DNA of 64,000 bases from positions 3,903,739 through 3,967,738 of the forward strand of contig JAGGNK010012448.1 of NCBI GenBank assembly GCA_017590115.1, read 5' to 3'. This DNA comes from Montifringilla adamsi (Eukaryota > Chordata > Aves > Passeriformes > Passeridae). The notes beneath the pieces were generated by a model. That model was not told the DNA's origin and searched no databases. It saw only the letters and a program-made list of their open reading frames with translations. Numbering within the stretch: position 1 is the first letter of the stretch; every line of letters begins with the position of its first letter. Made by a program: the position numbers and the translations under genes. This document shows positions 28,851 to 38,632 of the stretch, piece by piece.

Positions 28851-30131
28851 TCAGTTCTTTTGCAGATACAGAGCTTTGTGCCGCAAATACTCTTCCAAAC
28901 ATTTCACTGCAAAAGGGTCGACATCAGTGTCAAACTTATTAGCAAATAAGTGGTGGTTTCGTAGCATCCAGTTCAAGTCTCCTACTCCAAAAACACAGAC
29001 AGAGCGAATGTGAACTCCACTGCATGGTGGGTAGGGTGCACCTTTGGACACATCACCTTCAAAGTACTGCCATTTGACAAACCTGGCCAGGGCATTCATG
29101 TCAGAAACATCATACTTGTCACTGGAAGAAAACGCGCCTGGGACTTCAGGGATTCTTTGAATTGTTGCCCACAGGTACTCATCTGGGCTGTAAGTATCCT
29201 TCGCCCACTCAATGAATTTAAGTATTTTGCTGTTTTCTAGTACATATTCTACAAAGCTCCTGCTAACTACAAAATAGGCACTGCCAGAAAAAACTGGAGT
29301 ACTGAGAGGTGGTAGTTGTTTGTCTATGCCTGTGTTCTTTATTTTACCATCAATAATCTCATGGTGTTTCTTCCACCTTACTTCTTTATAAACAGGCATT
29401 TTTTCTGTTTCCAAGCTGTTTTCACCCTTAAGGGCTTTTAATTTCTCTACTATTTCCTTGTTGGTCTTTATAGGAAAGTCCATACCACATAGGTTTATTA
29501 GGTATTTCCAGTTTGAACTTCTTCTGTGGAGATCTTTCATGCAATTAATGTCGGCCTGCACTCTGCTCCATGAAGCATATACCACACTCTCTAACTGGCT
29601 GGAAATAAAGACATTATCAAAACATGAGACTATTCCCTTCACAGCAGCAAAAAAGGATTCTGGAGACTTTTTGTCTACATGAATGCAGTAAAAATTCTGT
29701 GGAGCATAGATTGATCTTAGAAGTCTATCAAGCATCTCAATTTTGTGATAAACCACTATTGAGTAAGCAATTGGAAATTCTGCTTCCTCGTTACTGAGAG
29801 GTTCCATAATGTATTTCCTAGTCTTGGTGAAGGAGGCACAGTCTGCAGTCATGTTAATATAATCATCTGTTGTTAGTCTGGGGCGTTTCTTAAATGACAC
29901 TGATAATGCCTCAAGCTGTACCTTTTGTATTTCTTCTATATCCCCCTCAATTATCTTGGTGCAGTTAACATCGCTAATAGGATCTTCTTTTGTTAGCTCC
30001 AGATGTCTCCGATTTAGGAAGTCTTCTTTCTGGTTAACTTTCAAAACTGAAATTATTACTAAAATGAGAGTTAGACCCAAGAAAATCCTGAAGCGTGAGT
30101 TGTAGCAAAACCGTAATTTCCTCTTCAGCAT
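28851..30131 (-). CDS. GCNT1: core 2 beta-1,6-N-acetylglucosaminyltransferase 1 (C2GnT-L), single coding exon
   Basis: Golgi type II membrane enzyme of family GT14. It adds GlcNAc in beta-1,6 linkage to the GalNAc of core 1 O-glycans, giving core 2 branches such as those that carry selectin ligands. The 426-aa product is close to the human length (428). Visible in the sequence: a 9-residue cytosolic tail, a hydrophobic anchor at about 10-30, a stem, then the catalytic domain. There are nine luminal cysteines (57, 98, 149, 170, 197, 215, 370, 379, 411), each two positions before the nine of the mouse enzyme. By homology the disulfides are 57-411, 98-170, 149-197 and 370-379, with 215 free. The catalytic glutamate is E318 in SPDEYLW (mouse E320). 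N-glycosylation sequons lie at N56 and N93. The start has G at -3 and lies 26 nt after a strong splice acceptor. The frame is intact from start to stop. Confidence 0.97.
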   Translation of the reverse strand: MLKRKLRFCYNSRFRIFLGLTLILVIISVLKVNQKEDFLNRRHLELTKEDPISDVNCTKIIEGDIEEIQKVQLEALSVSFKKRPRLTTDDYINMTADCASFTKTRKYIMEPLSNEEAEFPIAYSIVVYHKIEMLDRLLRSIYAPQNFYCIHVDKKSPESFFAAVKGIVSCFDNVFISSQLESVVYASWSRVQADINCMKDLHRRSSNWKYLINLCGMDFPIKTNKEIVEKLKALKGENSLETEKMPVYKEVRWKKHHEIIDGKIKNTGIDKQLPPLSTPVFSGSAYFVVSRSFVEYVLENSKILKFIEWAKDTYSPDEYLWATIQRIPEVPGAFSSSDKYDVSDMNALARFVKWQYFEGDVSKGAPYPPCSGVHIRSVCVFGVGDLNWMLRNHHLFANKFDTDVDPFAVKCLEEYLRHKALYLQKN

Positions 30132-30160
30132 TTCAAATACCAGGTAGCTTTGCAGGGCTA
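30132..30160 (-). promoter_or_regulatory. GCNT1: splice acceptor and 5' UTR stub of the GCNT1 coding exon
   Basis: On the minus strand a run of eight T followed by TAG ends at 30158, and the exon would begin at 30157, 26 nt before the ATG. This fits the vertebrate layout, in which all GCNT1 coding sequence sits in one exon behind non-coding 5' exons. Seen directly; use in vivo is inferred. Confidence 0.65.
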
Positions 30161-30665
30161 AAAAAAAATGTCCTCCTCTCTGTTCATATAAGCTTCAACA
30201 ACTTCAGAAAAAAAATTTGTTTCTCAGGAATTTGGCAAGTTTTTCAAGGAAACAGAAGGAAAAATCCTAAAACAAAATGGAATATGATAGTCATTCTTAA
30301 ACTAAAAGGTTTCTTAAACATATTAGTGATTAATAACTACATTCTTATTTAGTGACAGTAAAAAGATGAATAGTTCAGCCAAAAAGAATCTATTGAAAAT
30401 TAAAAATTAACAAATATATTTTTTATAGAAAAACACTGGGAGAAGCATACAATTGTCATGAAATTTCCACATTACTAACACTGCAAACTGAAGTTCAGTA
30501 AAAAAACAGAGCTGATTCAGCTGCATCTAAAACAAAACTGAAGTCAGATACACTTCTGAGAAGCAAGTATTTCTTGTTAATTCATGCTTTAGAGTTTGAC
30601 AAGAATGTTTAATACCCACTTCAGGGCTGACATAGATTTCTTTATCATTAAGACTTACCACTCAC

Positions 30666-30791
30666 TTCCTGGATAGCAGCCATGCTTTAGTTCTCGCTGG
30701 CAAAGAAGTCCCTGCAGCCTTTCAAGATCTTTATGTGAGACAGTCTCTTCAACATCCTTCATATGAGCTTAGAAATACCACCAGGGAAGAG
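30666..30791 (-). other. GCNT1: candidate upstream GCNT1 exon (5' UTR or N-terminal extension)
   Basis: Read on the minus strand, a long pyrimidine tract ending CTCATCAG (AG at 30793-30792) is followed by 126 nt and a GTGAGT donor (30665-30660). A second donor, GTAAGT, starts 7 nt later at 30658. An ATG at 30762-30760 in weak context (C at -3) follows an in-frame TAA, and its frame is open through both donors. Joined at GTGAGT to the coding exon acceptor, it runs in frame into the GCNT1 start and adds 41 residues (97 + 26 = 123 nt). Joined at GTAAGT, it stops at a TGA one base before the GCNT1 ATG. It lies 530 bp upstream of the coding exon. Splice sites and frame are seen; transcription is inferred. 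Confidence 0.5.
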
Positions 30792-33700
30792 CTGATGAGA
30801 AGGGCAAGGAAAAAAAGTTATTATAGCAGGGCACCTCAGTTTTGAGTTGTGAGAAAAACTGTTACTGAATTGCTGAGAGAGGTTTTTAAGGTAAGAGGCA
30901 ATACTTGCAACCTGTATCTCAAGCTGATTTGTATCAAGTTACTGCAAGTGCACTAATCTAAGTGCACAGCAGTGTTGCATTACCATCATTTAAACACAAT
31001 TGTTTTTAATATTCAGCAATTACTTTTATGTGGAGGTATGCTACAATGCTGGATTGCAACATGATTTCTAGCCAATTTTATTTTCTACTTTACTGCACAA
31101 GCCCTAGATGATTTTTGTTTGTTAGTTCTGTTACTCTTTAAGCACCTTTTTTTCTTTTTCAGGACTCTGTGAACAGAATCACTGCAGTTGTGCAGCAGAT
31201 ACAGCTGTAGCTGTTGAGAAAACTGCACTCTAGAACTGTATCGCAGAACTGTGTGTCTTTTAAATTTTTTTTTTAAAGTACTATCTCATGCAGGTAAATT
31301 GATCAAGAACAGGATATCCTTAAATAACTTACATTGCTGCACAGATGCCACTTCTAATCACAAATTCACTGCCTAATAATTCAGTGCAGGTTTGAATTTC
31401 AAACCAGCCTCTAATTGCAAAAGCCCACACAGTTTATAGAGAATGTCTTCCAAAACATGAATCTGTAAGTTTATGAAACATTAAGTATTTGAGAGATACA
31501 AGGCTTCTTACATTTTTACTACTTTCAAGAAAAAAAGATAGTGCCTCAGAAAACTTTTTGAATAGCTGTAAGAATAACAGCTATTATCAGAAAAACTGAT
31601 GAGAAACTTTGTTTAACAAAAATAAGTGCGTATTGTGTCCACTGCTCTTTTGCCATAGGTTGTTCAGCACAAGAATTTCCTTTTTCTCCCTATTTTCTTT
31701 AAGCTGCTCCAGTATCATTTTAAGTTTTAATTCCTAAACTGTGGCTCTTAAGCTGCTACTTGCAGATCTCATAACAGCTGCATTTAAGAAATTGAGGCAT
31801 GGCATCACAGAGTTTTTCCTTAGTAATGCTGTCCGGGACGCACTACATGCTGGGTCCACCACTTTGCCCATGGCACTGCAACTGACTGGGGGAAGCAGCA
31901 GGTGGGAGGAGGGTGTGGAACACTGCACAAGTGTCTAGCACAGCTATGAGGATCAGGAAGTACTATAGTCAAATATTTTGTATTTCAAGCCAACAGCAGG
32001 CAGAGACCACAAACTAGACACAAATTTGTCACTAACAGCAGCATATAAACATTTTAATTACACTGAAGTGTACTTTGTTTTCAGAATTACAATTGTAAGT
32101 ATTTTATCCTGCATTTCTAATTTATTTTAAGGAAGGCAGTCAGTTGTTCACAGTGTATTTTTCATGTACAGTGAAGTCAAACTGGAAGAAAACTTAAAAC
32201 TTAAGGAAAGTAGCCCAGTGAGCTAGCATGCAATTACAGTGGAAAGGACACAGACGCAAATTTTAACAATGAGGTCTTACACTTTGAATTAAAAAAAAAA
32301 TTTAAAAGGAAAATTCCAGAATTCTATCTTTCAATTTGCAATGTGACATAATTTAGAACATGTTTTAACACTTTGTAACTTATCACACTTTTGTATTTGA
32401 TATCCTGCTTGTTTTCACTAGTAAATCTAATCCTCCAAAAACCATATTCATTGCATATTAAATTAACAGAGGAAGGAGACTATATATATGGTAGTGTCCA
32501 TTGGGTATATAGTTTCATAGGATGAAGGCTGTGATACTGCTTAACCTTCAATTACTGTATTCTGCCTACAAACTTAAAAATTAAGACATTTCTAGAACTT
32601 AAAGTGTACTTCAAATACAGTTACATTTGTGATACTTTAGCTGATAGACATAGGAATCCTTTCTTTAGGCCGTTGGCACTATTATTTTATCTTATTCTTA
32701 GTTTTTATAGGAGCACTAGCATTGAGAAATAACACACTCAAGAAGATTACCAACCTGTCACTGTTCAAATGGAGGGAGACAGTATTCATTGAAAGTGACC
32801 ATGGCAGTCTTCACCTTCTAAAATTTTCAAGAATAAAGCTTGCTAAGAAGTCCTTCCTTCTCCCATTTTAGAATAAAACTTAGTTGAGTGTAGGATAAAG
32901 AATCCCATTCAGAAAGACCTTGTATACCCAGCTGGGTGCAATTCCTCTATTGTTCAGAGCTCAGAATAATCAGACCCGGCATTTTCATTATACCAAAACG
33001 AGAGATCTGCAAACATTTACACATTAACATGGCTCTTATCTATGAGGAATTTTTTTCCTTGTAAATTTCTCTCACTGGCATGCTGCTTCCTCAGACCAGT
33101 TTTAACAATAAGTTACTATTTGTTTATGCTCACAATTTCAGAGTCCTAAAGTCTGATCATATCCCATTCACAAAAGCTGATCTTTACAGGGTAAGATTTG
33201 TTGCCTTTTATCTAATAATACACCTAATACACTTACTGACCCTAGAACACTCATTAATATAGTTTCAGACTACATTCAGTTAAGCTTTTAACATCACTAA
33301 AGCTTCAGCTCTGCACAGCCTTAGTGCGCACACTAGATAATTACCTTATCAGAGGCAGCACTTTGCACTGTGGGAGAGCTGGAGGAAGGTTGCAAGGCTG
33401 TGGAGGAAACGCTTTATTTGGCAGCCTTCGTTTCCCCCTCAACTGAGGTTCAGTTGCAAATTTACATACTTGACCTGCTTCCTTTTTTTACTGCTTTCTC
33501 CTCAAGTCAAAATCTGTGTTTTTGAAGCAGTCACCATTAAAACGGGAAACTTACAGCCATTGCTGGTAGTTGGGGAAGTTAGTGCAAAGGTTAGTATCCA
33601 CTTCCCCACTGAGTTAGCTGCCCACTTCCCTCTTTCCTGCCAAAATTATTCTTTATTGCTGTCTACAAACCGTCTACAAACTGTATGGTATGACTAAACA

Positions 33701-36700
33701 AAACCAAGGTAATTTCAGCTAGATTTCTAGCAAACACAAAATTCCATGAGAAACCTAGGTCTTCAAAACAAAAACCACACAAAATCTCCAAAACAAAGGG
33801 AAAAAAACCCCAGCAAACAAAACACTTTTACAACAGTATACCACAGCCTGGAGGTAGACCAGAGCTGGCGTGGAGGTTTTGTGCAGACAGGCTGGACTGG
33901 AGCTACTAGTCCTACAAATGAGGATGCTTGCGAGGGTGCGCAGCCAGCAGGGCACCGCTACTCCAGCAGCCAGGACACCAGCCTCTGGCCATCGGCACAG
34001 CACAGCCTCTGCAGCTTCACCGCGCCACTGCTCTGGCACCATGATGTGCTGCTGGTGGAAGGAGCAGCCCCACTGCCATCTCTGGCACACACACATTGGG
34101 CCAGGAGGAGTGCAACAACAGATCCAACCAGACGGCCACTGGGGAGCTCTCCAGCCAGTGGGGCCATGAAGATGGATTTGCTGCGAAGTCCTAACATTTG
34201 ACTAAGGCATATCCAGAATGCTTCAAAGCACACACATCCTGTAGTTACTACAATTACCATGGTTCCATTCAGATTCAGTTATGCAGAACATTCATTCTGA
34301 GGAGGAAGTGATTTTCAAACCAGTAAGCAGCTTGCATAAACACAAACATGCATAAACACAAAGACAGCCTGCGTGTCATCTGCAAAGATCTGCCAGACAC
34401 AGAAGTCATTTACTCAGCTTTCCATAACACAGAGCAGCACAATCTTGAAAGTAGATATGCCTGTAAATGAATCAAAGAACTCGTATTTGTTCTGTTAGGT
34501 AGTGTTGAGTCTCGGGTCTTAGTGAAAATGAGAACTGGTCATAAGCCACATAGCTGGCTTATCATAAGCCTTTATGGGACTCTTAATTCTGAAATCATAT
34601 GCAGCAGAGTTTCATATGGGCACAGTTGTCTGCAACTCCTACAACACTCTGTAGGAGTAGATGCTTTTCCCTCAGAGATGCTCAAGAAAACAATAAAAAA
34701 GGGAAAATACACTCCCTTTGTACAGAAAAAACCCCAAACATTTATAGTCCTTTGTCAGCTTGGAAGATGGCTTTAGACAAAACTCCACAAGTGACCAGTC
34801 CACCACTACATGGAAATTAAATACTGAGTGTAGCTAAAAGTAGACAACCGTTTTTTCAGAGCTAAAAAAAAAATGAAAATAAATTCAAACCTCCAGGTTA
34901 CATGAAGGTATTATAGTCAATTGTTAGGAATCTTACACTCTAAAATATTTGTTTAAAAAATGAGTAACACTCACATGTACGTACAATCTGTGTAGACTGT
35001 GAATTGAAAAAGCAGTCAGTTTTACTAGCCTTTCTAGTACTCTCTCCTACTACTGTATCATGTAAACCTTCTGCAGAACAGTTCAAAGCTTTATTACTAT
35101 TTCCAATCCTGTCTGTCCTTAGAGGCCCCACAGACAGAGCTAACAGTAAGGTATTTCAGCTAAGGAGAGTAAAGATGTTATGGCAGTGACCTGTTCAATG
35201 ACCAGTTCCTACCTCAAGAAGCCTGTGACTCTTAGTAAGGACAAAAAGATAGGTTTTACCTTAAGGTTACTAACACTGAAAGAAGGAATCACAAAACAAA
35301 AAATAATGAAATCTTTAAACTAATGTTGGCCAATTTAACATGCAGTAGAACTGCCCAGTGTTCCTCAAGCAAGTATGATTTATACATATTGGCTACTTCA
35401 AGGTAAAACACCTATTTTTTTCACATTATTCTAAACTGTGACCTATAATCACCAGAGAGAGAGCCAGTTGCTGCACTCCTCATGCCCACATAAAAAATTT
35501 TGCTCATTGCTGACTTGTGACAATGCCATATTTCATAACTGGACACACACTGGCAGGAAAAATTATCTATGAAACCAGAAGGAAGGCGCAAGTAAGAAGC
35601 TGTCAAATTTTTGAGTACTTGAATCCCTCTTCAAGCACAACAGAGAAAATATTCTGAGATTTTCTTCAGCCCTATGGAGAAGCCAGCGTTTTAAAGCCAT
35701 GCCTACAGTTATAGGTCATCAGTGAGCTAAAGAATCATCAGTGAACTTCCTGAGATACTCTACCACCGTTTTCCAAGATGAGGTTTCTGTTTGTTTTATT
35801 GAAGTTCCTCTAACAGCACCACAATTATCCTATGTATAATAATGCTGCACATTGCAAAAAGTGGTGTCTCTGGAGCTATGAAGTAAACCTAACACTGAAA
35901 GTTACTCTACTTGTACTACTGGGTAGGATACATTTCTGTGGCACTACATTTTTTCGCCTTTTCTAAGACAGAATTCTATGTTGATAGGTGTTTTCCAGTT
36001 TCAAGAGCTTATGAACTAGTGTAAAGGGAGAACTTTTGAATTATGTTGAAATCCAAAGCAAAACTGAGAAGGATTATTAAAAGAACGAAATTAACTCTTT
36101 TAATAAAACTAGAAGTGGGTTTTCTAATGTGGAAACAAAATTGGAGAGCAGGATTTTGCTCAGTAAACATAGTATTTTCAGCAAATAGACTGCAAATCTT
36201 TAGCTTGTATGTTTGCCTTGCATTTGGTTTATGTCAGGAAAAAAAGGCAGACTTGGCAAAGGTATTCATCAGGTTTTTTAGCAACTTTTGGCTCTTCTCG
36301 CCTCAGGGAGTATTACCCCAGATAATTCAGATTTTTTAGGAAAGGCATGCTGGTAACTGGTATACACTATAGGCAAAATAGTTAATCATTGAGGAGAGAA
36401 AATGTTTTCTCGTGTATACACCTACTTTCAAAATCTAAGTGATCTCCAACACCTACTTTCAAAATCTAAGTGTTCTCCAACTAGAGCTACAAATACTGCA
36501 CTATTTTTCACAAAGATTTTCAAGTTGAAAGACAGAAAAGATAGATTTGTCCCCTCTTCTCTCACTACCATTTCTGACTCTCATTCTTGCCAACTCTGTG
36601 GTCAAATACCTCATATTCCATTAAAAATTACATTTAAAATAGCAGACTCCAAAATGGCAATTCCCTCCTGCTGCCACTCCTCCTTCCCACAAAGAAGTCC

Positions 36701-36939
36701 ACTTTTCTGAGTAACGCTGAAAGAAGGCAAAGTGCCAGAGCATAACTGAGTCCCCTGTCAGCCTTCTTTCTCAGTTCTCTCACCCAATCTGGGCCACAAA
36801 AAACTATTTACAACCTTCTAAACAGCTTTTTCATTTTTTTTTTTCCTGACCAAAAAGAACTTTTTTCAGGGTTTTCCCAGTTATACTGAGTTAAAGAGAG
36901 AGAGAGAAAAAGCACCACAACCTACGACTGCAACACCTC
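30792..36939. other. GCNT1 upstream or intronic sequence
   Basis: Between the candidate upstream exon and the CpG island, so probably GCNT1 intron if the island is the promoter. It contains a CpG- and GC-richer patch at about 33845-34200 and the 31-bp duplication at 36419. No other coding signal was recognised. Confidence 0.4.
36419..36480 (+). repeat. 31-bp tandem duplication
   Basis: Two adjacent 31-bp units starting CACCTACTTTCAAAATC, differing at one base. A recent local duplication upstream of GCNT1. Confidence 0.95.
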
Positions 36940-37117
36940 AGGAGCTCCACGAACCCTAAACCTTGTTATGGCTAGCAGATTTTCCATCAAGCCAACACCC
37001 TGCCCGGAGGGCAACAGCCTGCCCGGGGTTCTCTGCATGCACTGCCGCGGGAAAAGGCGAACGGAGGGTCGGAAGGCAGGCAGGCAGGCAGAAAGCGGGG
37101 AAACAAAAAAACACCAA

Positions 37118-37328
37118 GAAAACAGAAAATGTGACAGGGGAAAAGCAGGGAAAGAAGGCGAAAAGGGAAATGAGAAGAACAGGGGAAAGAAAGAAGAAAA
37201 AAGACATAAGTGGAACCAAAAAGGAGAGAGGGAAAGTGGAGGAGGGGAAGGAGGGGGATAGAGGGAAAAGGGTAAGGAAAGAAAAAAGATATGAGGGAAA
37301 AAAGAAGGAAAGAAGGAAAAAAAGGACA
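37118..37328 (+). repeat. purine-rich (A/G) tract, about 210 bp
   Basis: The plus strand is almost all A and G, with repeated GGGAAA, GAAAGAAG and GGAGGGG motifs, preceded by a short GGCA repeat near 37073-37091. It directly abuts the CpG island. Long mirror-like purine tracts can form triplex DNA; that is inference. The Ser/Phe/Pro-rich and Lys/Glu/Arg-rich frames here are products of composition. Confidence 0.8.
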
Positions 37329-37465
37329 CAGGCACAACAGATGCGACTCCCTGCCCTCCAGTGCAGCACCTGCCCGACGATACGGCGGCTCCTGGATTAA
37401 TACTGCGAGGCTCCGCAGGGTACGGCGCCCGGGAAGAGCGATGCTCCAGACCAGCCCGCGCAGCC

Positions 37466-37483
37466 NNNNNNNNNNNNNNNNNN
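37466..37483. other. assembly gap (18 N)
   Basis: Eighteen undetermined bases in the most GC-rich part of the island. Any reading frame or motif drawn across it is unreliable. Confidence 0.99.
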
Positions 37484-38585
37484 CCGGCCCGGCCCTCCGC
37501 GGCGCCGCGGCCGCGCCCAGCGTCCCGCCCCTGCCTCTCCGCCGGGCCCCCACCTCAGCCGCACGGAGCCCTCGGCAGCCCTGGCAACTGCGCTTGTTTG
37601 TCCTTTTTTGTTGCTTTCTTTAACGCTTCCTCCTGCAGTCCCGGTAACGTTGGAACCCACGTAGGACGAGCTCGTCTGCGGCTCATGGGATCGAAGGGCT
37701 GTCTCGCGGATCCCAGCCCCAAACGACCGCGCACCCAGCGGGGCTGGGGGCCGGGTGCCCCGTCGGCGAAGGCGCTGGGCGGGCTCGGGGCGGTTGTAGC
37801 CGCCGCGCCTTGGTGAGCGAGGAGCCGGCGGGGCCGGGGCTCCTGCGGCGGCACTGCGCGGCCCGAAGCTCGCCGGCTCCTGCATGTGGGCTTGGAAGAG
37901 CTCCGTGAGGGAGCAGCGGGAGTCGGGGTGGAGGGGGAGCAGACCTGGCTGGGAAGGGGTGCAGGAAACTTGCAGCGGTGAAGAGTAAGACGTGTCTAGG
38001 CAGAGTGTGAAGAGGATTCAGTATTTCTTGTTCGCTTTGTCGCTTCAAATATCTGTCGGACGATAAATACAGTCCACGGGGTTTGGAGAGCTGTGAAAGA
38101 TGAAGGTGGAGCTTAGGGGCAAGCCTCTTATTATTTTAGCGAAGTACTTTGAACGAAAACAGAAGATTAAATTTCAAGGAAATAGAAAGTTCAAAGAGAG
38201 CGTGTGCCTCATTAAAAAACCCCAAGTACTGCAGCCTGCAGCAGCTTGAACAGTGCTTACAGAATTCCCCAGAAATCTTTGCACATCAGCATTATCTGGC
38301 GTGCAGCTTGATTTGGCAGCTGGAGGCACACTTAATGGACTCTCCTGGCCATTTCTCATCCCAATCGTGAGATTGTACTGAGGGGTCTCGCATCTGCACT
38401 GATCAAGAGACTGGAAGCTAACAAGAAAATGAGATTAGCTTTCAAGGATTTTACTGGAACACATTGTTAGCAGGGAATTGTGTCCACGCATCGTATCCAT
38501 CCACATGGATCAGACAGCTTATTTTAGGAATGGACTGCAAGATCTCAAATTTTCGTCATCATGTTGTCAAGATGTTTAATGTCTG

Positions 38586-38632
38586 TACTTATTTATTTAT
38601 TTATTTACATATTTATATATTTATATATAGGG
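38586..38632 (+). repeat. TTTA/TATATT low-complexity repeat
   Basis: Five TTTA/TTAC-type units followed by TTTATATA units. Simple repeat. Confidence 0.85.

Larger units (their letters stand above)
36940..37900. promoter_or_regulatory. CpG-rich island, probable GCNT1 promoter, containing an assembly gap
   Basis: GC- and CpG-dense block (densest about 37370-37880) in otherwise AT-rich DNA, about 7 kb upstream of the GCNT1 coding exon on the side expected for its first exon. There is no TATA box, as is usual for island promoters. No first-exon donor stands out on the minus strand. GTGAGC on the plus strand near 37813 leaves a divergent non-coding transcript possible. Overlapping open frames here on both strands come from the scarcity of stop codons in GC-rich DNA. 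Confidence 0.6.

Noticed and set aside
36922..37885. Frames of 97-188 codons over the purine tract and GCNT1 island, some crossing the N gap
   Set aside because: The Phe/Ser/Pro-rich and Lys/Glu/Arg-rich compositions mirror the purine tract; the frames through undetermined bases are meaningless.
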